DNA from: Candidatus Rhodoferax odensensis | GTDB taxonomy: Bacteria; Pseudomonadota; Gammaproteobacteria; Burkholderiales; Burkholderiaceae_C | Assembly (NCBI GenBank): GCA_016718405.1 | Contig: JADKDJ010000033.1 | Span: 496,001 to 560,000 of the forward strand | DNA: 64,000 nucleotides | Direction of reading: 5' to 3' | Shown here: one piece after another, positions 37,200-46,487 of the stretch | Numbering within the stretch: position 1 is the stretch's first letter | Layout of the letters: each line of letters starts with the position of its first letter | Notes under the pieces: model-generated | What the model was told of the DNA's origin: nothing | What the model saw: the letters and a program-made list of their open reading frames with translations, nothing else | Database searches by the model: none | Made by a program: the position numbers and the translations under genes

Positions 37200-38302
37200 A
37201 AACCTTGCGGCGTTTGATTTATGGGGAAGTGATCGGATCGATCGTGTTTGTCACGCTCGGGTTCTTGTCGCTGTTCTTCTTCTTTGACTTCGTTGATGAG
37301 CTGTCCCAGGTTCGCGGAAAGGCAAGTAGCGACTACCAGTTGGTCGACGCTCTGGTGTACGTTGTGCTGCAGGTTCCCAATCATCTCTACCAGTTGCTGC
37401 CGATCACGGCCCTGATTGGCACCATTTTCGTGATGGCGCGGCTCGCGCAGAGTTCGGAGTTCACCATCCTGCGCACCAGCGGGCTGGGTCCGTGGCGCGC
37501 CCTTCGCCTGCTGTCCATGCTGGGGCTGGGTCTGGTGCTGCTGACCTTTGTCGTGGGCGACTACCTGGCGCCGTTGGCGGACCGCAACGCCCAGCTGCTC
37601 AAGGCGCGTTTCAAAGGGCAAATCAGCATCGGCAAGACCGGGGCCTGGCTAAAGGAACGCCAGACCTACAGTCAAGTCGCCGTCAACGTGCGCGCCCTGG
37701 CACCCGACGCGAGCATGCGTGACGTCCACATTTTCGAGTTTGACAACAGCGGCCAGCTGATCTCCATGACCGTGGCCGAGCGGGCCCGATTCGGCAGTGA
37801 CGAAGCATGGCAATTGCAGCAGGTCGAGCGCACCGAGTTCGCGGCACGCGGCACCGACGCGGCCCACGTTGACCGCCAAAAGCTGGACAGTTTTCGCTGG
37901 CCCACCAGCATCAGCGCCGAAATGGTGTCCGTCGCCGCCCTCAAGCCCGAGCGCATGAGCACGGTTGCGCTGTTCCAGTACATCCGACACCTCGACGCCA
38001 ACGCCCAATCGGCCCAGCGCTATGAAATCGAGTTCTGGCGAAAGGTGTTTTACCCCTTGAGCTGCCTCGTCATGATGGTGCTGGCCCTTCCCTTTGCCTA
38101 CCTGCACTTCCGCTCGGCCGGCATTGCCACCTACGTTTTTGGCGGGGTGATGGCCGGCATCAGTTTCTTTCTGCTCAACAACGTGTTTGGCTATGTTGGC
38201 AACCTCAACCACTGGCAACCGTGGCTCACCGCCGCGCTACCTGGCATCATTTACTCGGTACTGTCACTCAGCGCCTTTGGCTGGCTGGTACTGCGACGGT
38301 AA
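37196..38302 (+). CDS. lptG: LPS export permease LptG
   Basis: 368 aa from GTG 37196, overlapping the lptF stop (GTGA); the upstream in-frame extension lies inside lptF. Same topology as LptF: N-terminal helices (VIGSIVFVTLGFLSLFFFF), periplasmic domain (about 105-265) and C-terminal helices (YPLSCLVMMVLALPFAYLHF). It is LptF's partner, and coupling keeps their stoichiometry. Confidence 0.95.
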   Translation: MKTLRRLIYGEVIGSIVFVTLGFLSLFFFFDFVDELSQVRGKASSDYQLVDALVYVVLQVPNHLYQLLPITALIGTIFVMARLAQSSEFTILRTSGLGPWRALRLLSMLGLGLVLLTFVVGDYLAPLADRNAQLLKARFKGQISIGKTGAWLKERQTYSQVAVNVRALAPDASMRDVHIFEFDNSGQLISMTVAERARFGSDEAWQLQQVERTEFAARGTDAAHVDRQKLDSFRWPTSISAEMVSVAALKPERMSTVALFQYIRHLDANAQSAQRYEIEFWRKVFYPLSCLVMMVLALPFAYLHFRSAGIATYVFGGVMAGISFFLLNNVFGYVGNLNHWQPWLTAALPGIIYSVLSLSAFGWLVLRR

Positions 38303-38308
38303 GCAACC

Positions 38309-38689
38309 ATGACACATTCCCGCGATGCGCAACACGCAGTAGTGCTCTTCGGTCACGGCTCGCGCGACCCGCTGTGGCGCGCACCCATCGAAGCCGTGGC
38401 GGAACGAATGCGGCAAATCGCTCCCCACATCGAGACCCGCTGCGCCTACCTGGAGCTGTCCGAACCGAACCTGCCGACAGCGGCGGCCGAACTCGTCGCG
38501 CGGGGCATCACAACTTTGAGCGTGGTGCCACTTTTTCTGGGCGTCGGCCGTCACGCACGCGAAGATCTGCCGGTTCTCGTGCAGGACTTGCGCCGCCTCT
38601 ACCCGCAAGTCGATGTCAGCCTCAAACCGGCGATCGGCGAGGACCCGAAATTGATAAGCCTGATGGCTGAAATCTCACTTCGACCGTAG
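38309..38689 (+). CDS. cbiX: Sirohydrochlorin chelatase, CbiX type
   Basis: 126 aa, short single-domain CbiX. The metal-binding histidines appear in LFGHGSRDP (His16) and GVGRHAREDLP. CbiX inserts Co2+ or Fe2+ into sirohydrochlorin. It lies 50 bp before a cysB-like regulator; an iron-inserting role for siroheme in sulfite reduction is a reasonable inference from that neighbour. It begins 6 bp after lptG. Confidence 0.88.
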   Translation: MTHSRDAQHAVVLFGHGSRDPLWRAPIEAVAERMRQIAPHIETRCAYLELSEPNLPTAAAELVARGITTLSVVPLFLGVGRHAREDLPVLVQDLRRLYPQVDVSLKPAIGEDPKLISLMAEISLRP

Positions 38690-38739
38690 CTCTTATTCTC
38701 GCAGGGCATAATCATTTCAATTGATAGCCTGAACGAGAT

Positions 38740-39693
38740 ATGAATCTACATCAGTTCCGCTTTGTGCAAGAGGCCGTCCGGCGCAACCTGAATCTGACCG
38801 AAGCCGCCAAAGCCCTGCACACCTCACAGCCTGGCGTCTCCAAGGCCATCATCGAACTTGAAGAAGAACTGGGCGTCGAAATCTTTGCCCGCCACGGCAA
38901 GCGACTCAAACGCGTCACCGAGCCCGGCCAGCACGTGCTCAAAAGCATCGAATTGATCATGCGGGAGTTGGGCAACCTCAAGCGCATTGGCGAGCAATAC
39001 AGCGCCCAGGACAGCGGCACGCTGTCGATTGCCACCACCCACACCCAGGCGCGCTATGTGCTGCCCGAGCCGGTGGCCAAACTGCGCGAGGCCTTTCCCA
39101 AAGTCAACGTCAGCCTGCATCAGGGCTCGCCCGACCAGGTAGCACAGATGCTGATCGACGAGGTGGCCGAGATTGGCGTGGCCACCGAATCGCTGGCCGA
39201 CTACTCCGAGCTGGTGACCATGCCCTGCTACGAGTGGCAACACATGCTGGTGTTGCCCATCGGACACCCCTTGTGCCTGAAGGAACGCGTCACGCTGGAA
39301 GACATTGCGGGTGAACCGCTAATCACCTACCACCCTTCGTTCACCGGCCGCACCAAGATCGACCACGCCTTTGCGGTGCGCAAGCTGCAGCCGCGCGTGG
39401 CACTCGAAGCGATTGACTCGGACGTGATCAAGACCTACGTCGGGCTGGGCTTGGGCATTGGCATTGCCGCCGAAATGGCGGTCCGTGATGTCAGTGGCGA
39501 CGGCGGTGCCAGTGGCCTGGTGGTGCGCCCGGCCGGCTACCTGTTTGGGCAGAACGTGGCGCGGGTGGCCTTCAAACGCGGTGTCTACCTGCGCAACTTT
39601 GTCTACACCTTTGCCGAACTGCTGAGCGATCGGCTCGACCGCCACCTGATCGCCCGCGCCATGACCGGACAAGCCAACGACTATGAGTTATAG
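38740..39693 (+). CDS. cysB: CysB-like LysR-family regulator
   Basis: 317 aa. The N-terminal winged helix-turn-helix (MNLHQFRFVQEAVRRNLNLT, then ALHTSQPGVSKAIIELEEEL) and effector-binding domain match CysB/Cbl regulators, including the TTHTQARYVLP segment that lines the ligand site. CysB activates sulfate assimilation and binds O-/N-acetylserine. A CATAAT-like -10 lies at 38707-38712. Confidence 0.9.
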   Translation: MNLHQFRFVQEAVRRNLNLTEAAKALHTSQPGVSKAIIELEEELGVEIFARHGKRLKRVTEPGQHVLKSIELIMRELGNLKRIGEQYSAQDSGTLSIATTHTQARYVLPEPVAKLREAFPKVNVSLHQGSPDQVAQMLIDEVAEIGVATESLADYSELVTMPCYEWQHMLVLPIGHPLCLKERVTLEDIAGEPLITYHPSFTGRTKIDHAFAVRKLQPRVALEAIDSDVIKTYVGLGLGIGIAAEMAVRDVSGDGGASGLVVRPAGYLFGQNVARVAFKRGVYLRNFVYTFAELLSDRLDRHLIARAMTGQANDYEL

Positions 39694-39733
39694 CGCAGCG
39701 CATTCCCATCGCCCCCGATAGACCCTGAGCATC

Positions 39734-40900
39734 ATGGCCAACCCGATCGCCTTCACACCACCCCTTGTCAGCAAGCTGCCCGCTGTGGGCACCACCATCT
39801 TCACCGTCATGTCCACGCTCGCGGCGGAACACGGCGCGGTCAATCTGGGGCAAGGCTTTCCGGACTTTGATTGCGCGCCAGAGCTGATCGCCGCCGTGAG
39901 CCAGGCCATGCATCAGGGCCACAACCAGTACCCACCCATGCCCGGCGTGCCGGTGCTGCGCGAGGCCATCGCGGCCAAGATCGAGGCACTATACGGCCGC
40001 AGTTACCGGGCCAGCGACGAGATCACCGTGACCGCCGGGGCCACGCAGGCGATCCTGACCGCCATCCTGGCCATCGTGCATGCGGGCGATGAGGTCATCG
40101 TGCTGGAGCCCTGCTACGACAGCTATGGCCCCAACATCACGCTGGCCGGCGGCACCGTGGTGCGCGTGCCGCTGACCCCCGGCACGTTTGGCCCGGACTT
40201 CGACAAAATCGCCGCCGCGCTGACACCACGCACCCGCGCCATCATCATCAACACCCCGCACAATCCCAGCGCCACCGTCTGGAGCGAGCAGGACATGCTG
40301 AGCTTGCAGACCCTACTGGCACCCACCAATGTCCTGCTGATCAGCGACGAGGTGTATGAGCACATGGTGTTCGACGGCCAACCGCACCACAGCGCGGCGC
40401 GCTTCCCCGGACTGGCGGCGCGCGCCTTTATCGTCTCCAGCTTCGGCAAGACCTACCATGTGACCGGCTGGAAGGTGGGCTACGTGGCCGCCCCGGCCAG
40501 CCTGATGGCCGAGTTTCGCAAGGTGCACCAGTTCAATGTATTCACCGTCAACACGCCGATGCAACACGCGCTGGCGCAGTACATGGCCAACCCGGCGCCG
40601 CACCTGAGTTTGCCCGCCTTCTACCAGCGCAAGCGCGAGTTGTTTCGCCAGGGGCTGCAGGCCACCCGCTTCAAGCTGCTGCCGTGCCAGGGCAGCTACT
40701 TCCAGTGTGTCGACATCTCGGACGTCAGCGATCTTGACGAAGCCGATTTCTGCAAGTGGCTCACCACCGAGATCGGCGTGGCGGCGATCCCCCTGTCCGC
40801 CTTCTATGGCGATGGGTTTGACCAGCGCGTGGTGCGGTTTTGTTTTGCCAAGAAGGACGAGACGCTGCACGCCGCGATCGAACGGCTCGCGCGCTTGTAA
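39734..40900 (+). CDS. Methionine-type PLP aminotransferase (YbdL-like)
   Basis: 388 aa, class I/II aminotransferase. Motifs: NLGQGFPDFDCAPEL, INTPHNPSATVW, LISDEVYEH and the lysine in SSFGKTYHVTGWKVGY (Lys239). The pattern and length match methionine aminotransferase YbdL/kynurenine aminotransferase-like enzymes. Preference for methionine is inferred from family resemblance and fits the CysB-like regulator upstream. It is convergent with the peptide transporter genes. Confidence 0.87.
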   Translation: MANPIAFTPPLVSKLPAVGTTIFTVMSTLAAEHGAVNLGQGFPDFDCAPELIAAVSQAMHQGHNQYPPMPGVPVLREAIAAKIEALYGRSYRASDEITVTAGATQAILTAILAIVHAGDEVIVLEPCYDSYGPNITLAGGTVVRVPLTPGTFGPDFDKIAAALTPRTRAIIINTPHNPSATVWSEQDMLSLQTLLAPTNVLLISDEVYEHMVFDGQPHHSAARFPGLAARAFIVSSFGKTYHVTGWKVGYVAAPASLMAEFRKVHQFNVFTVNTPMQHALAQYMANPAPHLSLPAFYQRKRELFRQGLQATRFKLLPCQGSYFQCVDISDVSDLDEADFCKWLTTEIGVAAIPLSAFYGDGFDQRVVRFCFAKKDETLHAAIERLARL

Positions 40901-40922
40901 TTGGCCCCACCACACGGCCACA

Positions 40923-41935
40923 TCAAATCCTGCCCTCCTCCACTGCATGGCAAGCGATCCTGACACCGGCAATCGTCAGCAAGGCCGGCCGTTCGGCTTT
41001 GCAGCGGTCACTCACATGCGGGCAGCGCGGGTGAAATGTGCAACCGGTGGGCGGGTTAAGCGGGTTAGGCACTTCACCTTGCACCGGGGTACGGGCGCGC
41101 CCGGTGTCGTGCATCTTCGGGATGGCATCAATCAGCATACGGGTGTAAGGGTGACGCGGGTTGTCAAACAGTTCATGTTTGTCGGCCAGTTCGACCAGGC
41201 GCCCGAGGTACATCACGCCAACCTGGTCGCTCACGTGGCGCACCACGGCCAGGTTGTGCGAGATGAACAGGTAGGTCAGGCCACGCTGGCGCTGCAAGTC
41301 TTTCATGATGTTGAGTACTTGCGCCTGTACGCTCACATCCAGTGCAGAGGTGGGCTCGTCACACACCAAGAAGTCGGGTTCGGTCGCAAGCGCCCGGGCA
41401 ATGGAGATGCGCTGGCGCTGGCCGCCCGAGAACTGGTGCGGGTACTTGACCATGTCCAGCGCGCTTAATCCCACCGACTGCAGTAGTGCGCCCACACGCA
41501 CCTTGAGTTCGACCGCGTCGCCGATCAGCCCATGCTCCTTGAGCGGTTCGCCCACGATGTCCCCGACGATCCAGCGCGGGTTCAGAGACGCGTAGGGGTC
41601 CTGGAAGATCATCTGGATGCGCCGGCGCAGCGGCGCGGCCTGGGCGGTTTTGAAGATGGCATGGGCATCCTGGCCATCAAAAGTCAGGTGCCCCCGCGTT
41701 GGCTCATACAAGCCAACCAGCAATCGGGCCACGGTGCTCTTGCCGCAGCCGGACTCGCCCACCAGAGCCAGCGTCTTGCCCTTGTCGATGTCAAAACTCA
41801 CGCCATCTACGGCGTTGAGCGTTTCGCGGGTTTGCCTTCGAGGACGCGGTTCAACCAGGGCGGCGAGACATCAAAGGTCTTGGCCAGGTCATGGGCCTGC
41901 ACCAGCGGCACGGTCGCTATGGAAGGTGTGCTCAT
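40923..41935 (-). pseudogene. Peptide ABC transporter ATPase (DppF/OppF-like), frameshifted
   Basis: Start ATG 41935, overlapping the upstream ATPase stop (ATGA). The N-terminal 43 codons (MSTPSIATVPLVQAHDLAKT... LNRVLEGKPAKR) run into TAG after KRSTP. One base missing at 41818-41822 hides the continuation LNAVDGVSFDIDKGKTLALVGESGCGKST. The rest is complete: FSGGQRQRISIARAL, LVCDEPTSALD, and the C-terminal oligopeptide-transporter Cys motif (GCTFHPRCPHVSDRC). It powers import with the permeases at 42913-44857. Confidence 0.88.
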
Positions 41936-42895
41936 GCCGCGCCCCCGGCATGCAACCAGCAGGCCGCCTGGGTGGCTGCGGCTGGCATCAGATCGGGCCG
42001 CTCCTGTCGGCAGCGGTCAAGCACCCTGGGGCAGCGCGGATTGAACGCACAACCCGCGGGGATGGCGTTCAGGCGGGGCATGGCGCCGTCAATCTGATTC
42101 AGGCGCTCGCGGTCCTGGGTAATGTCGGGAATCGCGGCCATCAGGCCCTCGGTAGGGGTGCGAGGGGTGGTTGATGACCTCGTGCACCGGGCCGATCTCG
42201 GCGACGCGTCCGGCGTACATCACCGCCACGCGGTCGCAGGTTTCGGCGATGACGCCCATGTCATGGGTGATCAGCATGACGGCGGCACCATGTTGCTTGC
42301 AGACACTCTTGAGCAGCGTGATGATTTGCGCCTGAATCGAGACATCCAAAGCCGTGGTGGGCTCATCGGCCACGATGAGCTTGGGCTCTGCCGCCAAAGC
42401 CAGGGCGATCACGACCCGCTGGCGCATCCCGCCCGAGAATTGATGGGGTAGTGCCCAGGCGTTGTTCGGCTGCGGGTATGCCGGTATCTTGCAACAGGGA
42501 AACCGCCGCTCGCGGGCCTGCTTGGCGCTCAGGGGCATGTGCGCCAGGATGGTCTCGGTCAGCTGCTGTCCGACGGTGTAGAGCGGATTGAGCGAGGTCA
42601 ACGGGTCCTGAAAAATGGCGCCAATCTTGCGGCCACGAATGTGGCGCATGCGCTCGTACGGCAATCCATCAATGCGCTCACCTTCGAGCAGTATCTGCCC
42701 GCCGCCGATTCGCCCCGGTGGCTCGAGCAGCCCAATGATGGCCGCCCCGGTCAGGGACTTGCCGGCGCCGGACTCGCCCACCACTCCGAGGATCTCGCCT
42801 GGGGCGATTTCGAACGAAATGTCGTCCAACGCGCGCAGCGTGCCGTGTCGCCCCGGGAACTCGACGATCAGGTTCTTGACTTGCAACAAACTCAT
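41932..42895 (-). pseudogene. Peptide ABC transporter ATPase (DppD/OppD-like), multiply frameshifted
   Basis: Start ATG 42895 (MSLLQVKNLIVEF). Walker A GESGAGKS, signature FSGGMRQRVVIAL and LIVADEPTTALD are in frame. Between about 42445 and 42505 the read frame gives an unrelated stretch, while the alternative frame encodes the expected LLQDTGIPAAEQRLG, so two compensating indels bracket it. A further indel at about 42150 (TACCGAGGG; two bases short) drops the frame; the C-terminus MAAIPDITQDRERLNQ...GCAFNPRCPRV continues in another frame to 41932. The gene is conserved on both sides of every break. Confidence 0.87.
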
Positions 42896-42912
42896 GGTGT
42901 GGGGGATCTTGT

Positions 42913-43823
42913 TCAGCGCAGGCGTGGGTTGGTGGCGTCGCGCAACCAGTCGCCCAGCAGGTTCACGCTCAGGGCGATGATGACCAGCATCATTCCGGGA
43001 AAAACAGTGATCCACCATTCGCCTGAAAAGAGGTAGTCATTGCCGACGCGAATCAGCGTGCCCAGCGAGGGGGAAGTCGGCGGCGCGCCAACGCCCAAGA
43101 AAGACAGCGTGGCCTCGGTGATGATGGCGGTAGCGACCCGAATGGTTGCCAGCACGAACACCGGACCGAGCACGTTGGGCAGCACATGACGTCGCATGAT
43201 GCGCAGCGGCGGCACGCCGGTCACCCGCGCAGCTTGCACATACTCCTTGTTGCGCTCGACCAATGTGGAGCCGCGCACGGTGCGAGCGTATTGAACCCAA
43301 CCGGTCAAGGTGATCGAGGCAATCAGGACCACCAGCGCCAGTGAATCCTGCGCGTTGGGGAACAGCGCGCGGCCAACACCGGCGATCAGCAGCGCCACCA
43401 AAATGGCGGGAAACGACAGCATCACATCGCACAGCCGCATCAGGGCGGCGTCAATCCAGCCGCCATAGAACCCTGCCAGCAGGCCCAGGGCCACACCGAT
43501 GACGACCGACAGCACGACCGAGGCAATACCGACAGCGAGCGAAATGCGTGCGCCATACATCAGCGCCGACAAGATATCGCGCCCCTGCACGTCAGTGCCC
43601 AGCAGGTACTTGCTGGTGCCGCCATCCGACCAGGCCGGGGCAGACGGGCATCGTTGAGCTCCAGTGTGGTCAGATCGAACGGGTTGTGCGGCGCTACAAA
43701 TCCGGCAAAGACGGCACAGAAAACGCACAGCAAGGCCACCAAGGCGGCACCCACTGCGACCGGCGAGCTGCGAAAACTGTAGCCAAAGTCACTGTGCCAA
43801 AGTCGCTGAAAAGAAGAAATCAT
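42913..43823 (-). pseudogene. Peptide ABC transporter permease (DppC-like), frameshifted
   Basis: The N-terminus starts at ATG 43823 (MISSFQRLWHSDFGYSFRSS) with the first membrane helix (AVGAALVALLCVFCAVFAGF). After LELNDARLP a base is missing in the G4/C4 run at 43637-43641. The next frame continues AWSDGGTSKYLLGTDVQGRDILS to the stop at 42913. Five further helices and the EAA loop (EYVQAARVTGVPPLRIMRRH) are intact. It pairs with the DppB-like permease upstream (53-bp gap). Confidence 0.88.
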
Positions 43824-43876
43824 GAAAGGTGTTTGCGGGATGTTGGTGCGAACTCATACGATGGAGCACAAGCGGC

Positions 43877-44857
43877 TCAGTGACCCGTCGCACGATCGAT
43901 GCGCAAACGCGGGTCCACCGCGAAGTACAGCAAATCGACCACCAGGTTGATCACCACGAAGATAAGCGAGATCAGGCACAAATAGGCCGCCATGACCGGA
44001 ATGTCGGCAAAGGTCACCGCCTGAATGAACAGCAGGCCCATGCCGGGCCATTGAAACACGGTCTCGGTGATGATGGCAAAAGCAATCAGGCCACCAAGCT
44101 GCAAGCCCGCGATGGTCATCACCGGGACCAGCGTGTTCTTGAGCGCGTGGCCGAAATGAATGGTGCGATTGCTCAGACCCCGCGCGCGCGCAAACTTGAT
44201 GTAGTCGGTTCGCAGTACCTCCAGCATTTCAGCGCGCACCAAGCGCATGATCAGGGTGAGCTGAAAAATCGCCAGCGTAACGGCCGGCAGGACCATGTGC
44301 CGCCAACCCTTGGCCGTCAACAAGCCACTGCTCCACCAGCCCAGCTGCACCACTTCGCCCCGTCCAAAACTGGGCAACCAGCCCAGTGTCACCGCGAAAA
44401 TCAGGATCAGCAAAATGCCGATCAGAAAGGTCGGCAAGGACACCCCCAGCAGCGAGATGGTCATGAGCAGTTGGCTCGTCACCGTGCCGCGACGCAGCGC
44501 CGCATACACGCCCATGGGCACGCCCAGCGCCACCGCGATCAGGGCCGCCACCAATGCCAACTCCAGCGTGGCGGGAAAGCGCTCGCTGATCAGACGTGAG
44601 ACTTTGGCCGCCTGGCGCAAGCTCAAACCAAATTCGCCTTGAACCGCATTGCCCAGGAAGTGAACAAACTGAACCACAAAGGAGCGGTCCAGCCCAAGGT
44701 CGGCCCGCAGCTGCTTGATCTGCTCTGTGGTGGCGTCCTGGCCCAGCAGGAACACCACGGGGTCGCCAACGTACTGAAACAACATGAATGCGATGAAAGC
44801 GACCGTGACCATCACGATGACGGACTGAAACAGGCGACGCAGAATGAAGGCAAGCAT
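43877..44857 (-). CDS. Peptide ABC transporter permease (DppB-like)
   Basis: 326 aa, intact. It starts MLAFILRRLFQSVIVMVTVA, with six helices and the EAA loop (DYIKFARARGLSNRTIHFGH), ending RLRIDRATGH. It is the first gene of the leftward BCDF set. The substrate-binding protein normally upstream is absent; instead a low-complexity tract follows. Substrate (dipeptide, oligopeptide or other) cannot be read. Confidence 0.92.
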   Translation of the reverse strand: MLAFILRRLFQSVIVMVTVAFIAFMLFQYVGDPVVFLLGQDATTEQIKQLRADLGLDRSFVVQFVHFLGNAVQGEFGLSLRQAAKVSRLISERFPATLELALVAALIAVALGVPMGVYAALRRGTVTSQLLMTISLLGVSLPTFLIGILLILIFAVTLGWLPSFGRGEVVQLGWWSSGLLTAKGWRHMVLPAVTLAIFQLTLIMRLVRAEMLEVLRTDYIKFARARGLSNRTIHFGHALKNTLVPVMTIAGLQLGGLIAFAIITETVFQWPGMGLLFIQAVTFADIPVMAAYLCLISLIFVVINLVVDLLYFAVDPRLRIDRATGH

Positions 44858-44980
44858 GAAGTGGACGCGGAAATCAGATGCAAGGGACTTTGCAGCAGTT
44901 AGCGCCGCACAACAAGCGGATTTTCCCTCGGATTGACAGATGCCCTGTCATTGATGTGCCACCGAGCGGTGGGGTGATGA

Positions 44981-45098
44981 AACCCAACCAAACAAAACCC
45001 CCAAAACCCCCCCCCAACCCCCCCCCCCCCCCCCCCCAAAACCCCCCCCCCCCCCACCCCCCCCCCCCCAAAAAAAAAAACCAAACCCCCAAAACCAA
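44981..45098. repeat. Poly-C/A low-complexity tract, probably artificial
   Basis: About 118 bp made almost only of C runs and A runs (on the other strand G runs with T runs). Nothing else in this 64-kb window resembles it, and it separates a transporter operon lacking its binding protein from an unrelated gene. It looks like base-calling or gap-filling artefact at a contig join. Bases 44870-44980 just left of it look natural but hold no gene. Confidence 0.75.
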
Positions 45099-45104
45099 CG
45101 CCGC

Positions 45105-46418
45105 CTACAACAAATCCCGCAACTGGTAATACGCCATGCCAATCGCCAGGCTGGGCATGCGCAGCAGTTTGCCGCCGGGGAAGTTGCGGTGCTTCAGGCG
45201 CGCGAACACGTCAAAGCGGCTGGCCTGGCCTTCGATGGCTTGGGCCACCAGCTTGCCTGCCAGCCCGGTCAACGCAACGCCGTGGCCGCTGAAGCCCTGC
45301 AGGTAGTACACGTTGTTGCCCAGCCGCCCGAAGTCGGGGGCGCGGTTCATGCTGATGTCGACGAAGCCGCCCCAGACGAAGTCGACCGGCGCGGCCTGCA
45401 ACTCCGGGAACACCTGACCCATGCGCCGCGCCATGCTCTGGCGCAGGTTGGCCGGCGTGGCAGTGGTGTAGCTGACGCGCCCGCCAAACAGCATGCGGTG
45501 ATCCGCGCTGAAGCGGTAGTAGTCCAGCACAAAGTTGTTGTCGCACACCGAGGCGTTGCTGGGGATCAGGCGCCGGCACAAGGCAGGGTCCAGCGGCGCG
45601 GTGGCCACCATGTAGGTGCCCACCGGCATGATGCGGGGCGTGAGCTCGGGCGCCAGTTGCGGGCCGTACTCGGGCAGCGTGCAGTTGCCAGCCAACACGG
45701 CAAAGCGCGCCTTCACGGAGCCCTGTGCCGTGCAAGCGACCACAGCCGGGCTGCGCGTCAGTGCCGTCACTGACGACTGCTCGAAGATGCGCACGCCCAG
45801 TTGTTGTGCCGCGCGCGCCAGCCCCAGCCCGAACTTGAGCGGGTGCAGATGGCCGGACACCTGCTCGTACCCCGCCAGGCTGTAGCGTGTGCTGCCGATG
45901 TGGCGCGCCATCTCGGCGCCGCGCGCAATGTCGCAGGCCAGGCCGTAGCGCTGTTGCATCAGCGTCAGGTCGACCTCCAGGGCGCGCGCCTTGCGCGGCG
46001 AGTCGGCCACGTACAGGTAGCCGTGCACGCGTTCGCAGTCGATCTGGTGCTGGGCGATGCGCTCGTCCATCAGGTCAATCGCCTCCAGTGACATGTCCCA
46101 GGCCACGCGCGCGTCGGCCAGGCCCAGCTGTTCTTCAAACGGCTCCTGGCCGCTGGCAAAGCCGACAATCGCCTGCCCGCCGTTGCGACCAGAGGCGCCG
46201 CTGCAAACCCGGTCGGCCTCCAGCACCACCACGCTGAATCCCCGCTGCGCCAGCTCGATGGCCGCCGACAGGCCGGCGTAGCCCGCGCCCACGACCACCA
46301 CGTCGGCCTGCAGCGCGCCGTGCAACGCGGGCGACAGGGCCGGCCGCTGCACGCTGGCCTCGTAATAGCTGTTACGGTTGAGCTGCGTGTCCGATCCGAT
46401 CAGGGAAGGCGTGAACAT
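45105..46418 (-). CDS. FAD-dependent oxidoreductase, PuuB-like (gamma-glutamylputrescine oxidase type)
   Basis: 437 aa, DAO family. The N-terminal dinucleotide motif DVVVVGAGYAGLSAAIEL is at about 39-56, with SGRNGGQAIVGF downstream and the C-terminal FAD contact YLQGFSGHGVALTGLAGKLV. The N-terminal NSYYEASVQR is typical of PuuB/YgaF-like amine oxidases. PuuB oxidises gamma-glutamylputrescine. The adjacent agmatinase yields putrescine, which supports the name, though no glutamylputrescine synthetase is seen. Its stop lies 7 bp from the poly-C/A tract. Confidence 0.83.
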   Translation of the reverse strand: MFTPSLIGSDTQLNRNSYYEASVQRPALSPALHGALQADVVVVGAGYAGLSAAIELAQRGFSVVVLEADRVCSGASGRNGGQAIVGFASGQEPFEEQLGLADARVAWDMSLEAIDLMDERIAQHQIDCERVHGYLYVADSPRKARALEVDLTLMQQRYGLACDIARGAEMARHIGSTRYSLAGYEQVSGHLHPLKFGLGLARAAQQLGVRIFEQSSVTALTRSPAVVACTAQGSVKARFAVLAGNCTLPEYGPQLAPELTPRIMPVGTYMVATAPLDPALCRRLIPSNASVCDNNFVLDYYRFSADHRMLFGGRVSYTTATPANLRQSMARRMGQVFPELQAAPVDFVWGGFVDISMNRAPDFGRLGNNVYYLQGFSGHGVALTGLAGKLVAQAIEGQASRFDVFARLKHRNFPGGKLLRMPSLAIGMAYYQLRDLL

Positions 46419-46430
46419 GCGTGGGATTCC

Positions 46431-46483
46431 TAGTCAGTTGAGGACAGAGCAAAACCACTTCGCAGTTTTGGTCTGTCCCGCAA
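46431..46483. repeat. Palindromic repeat, copy 3 (between agmatinase and oxidase genes)
   Basis: TAGTCAGTTG begins the unit; the hairpin is GGACAGA-g-CAAAAC, 9-nt loop, GTTTTG-g-TCTGTCC, then CGCAA. It shares flanks and architecture with two copies at 63339-63438 but has compensating changes in the stem. Confidence 0.8.
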
Positions 46484-46487
46484 GGTC

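Noticed and set aside
44878..45129. A Pro/Lys-rich or Gly-rich ORF across the poly-C/A tract
   Set aside because: It arises only from the low-complexity tract, which looks artificial.
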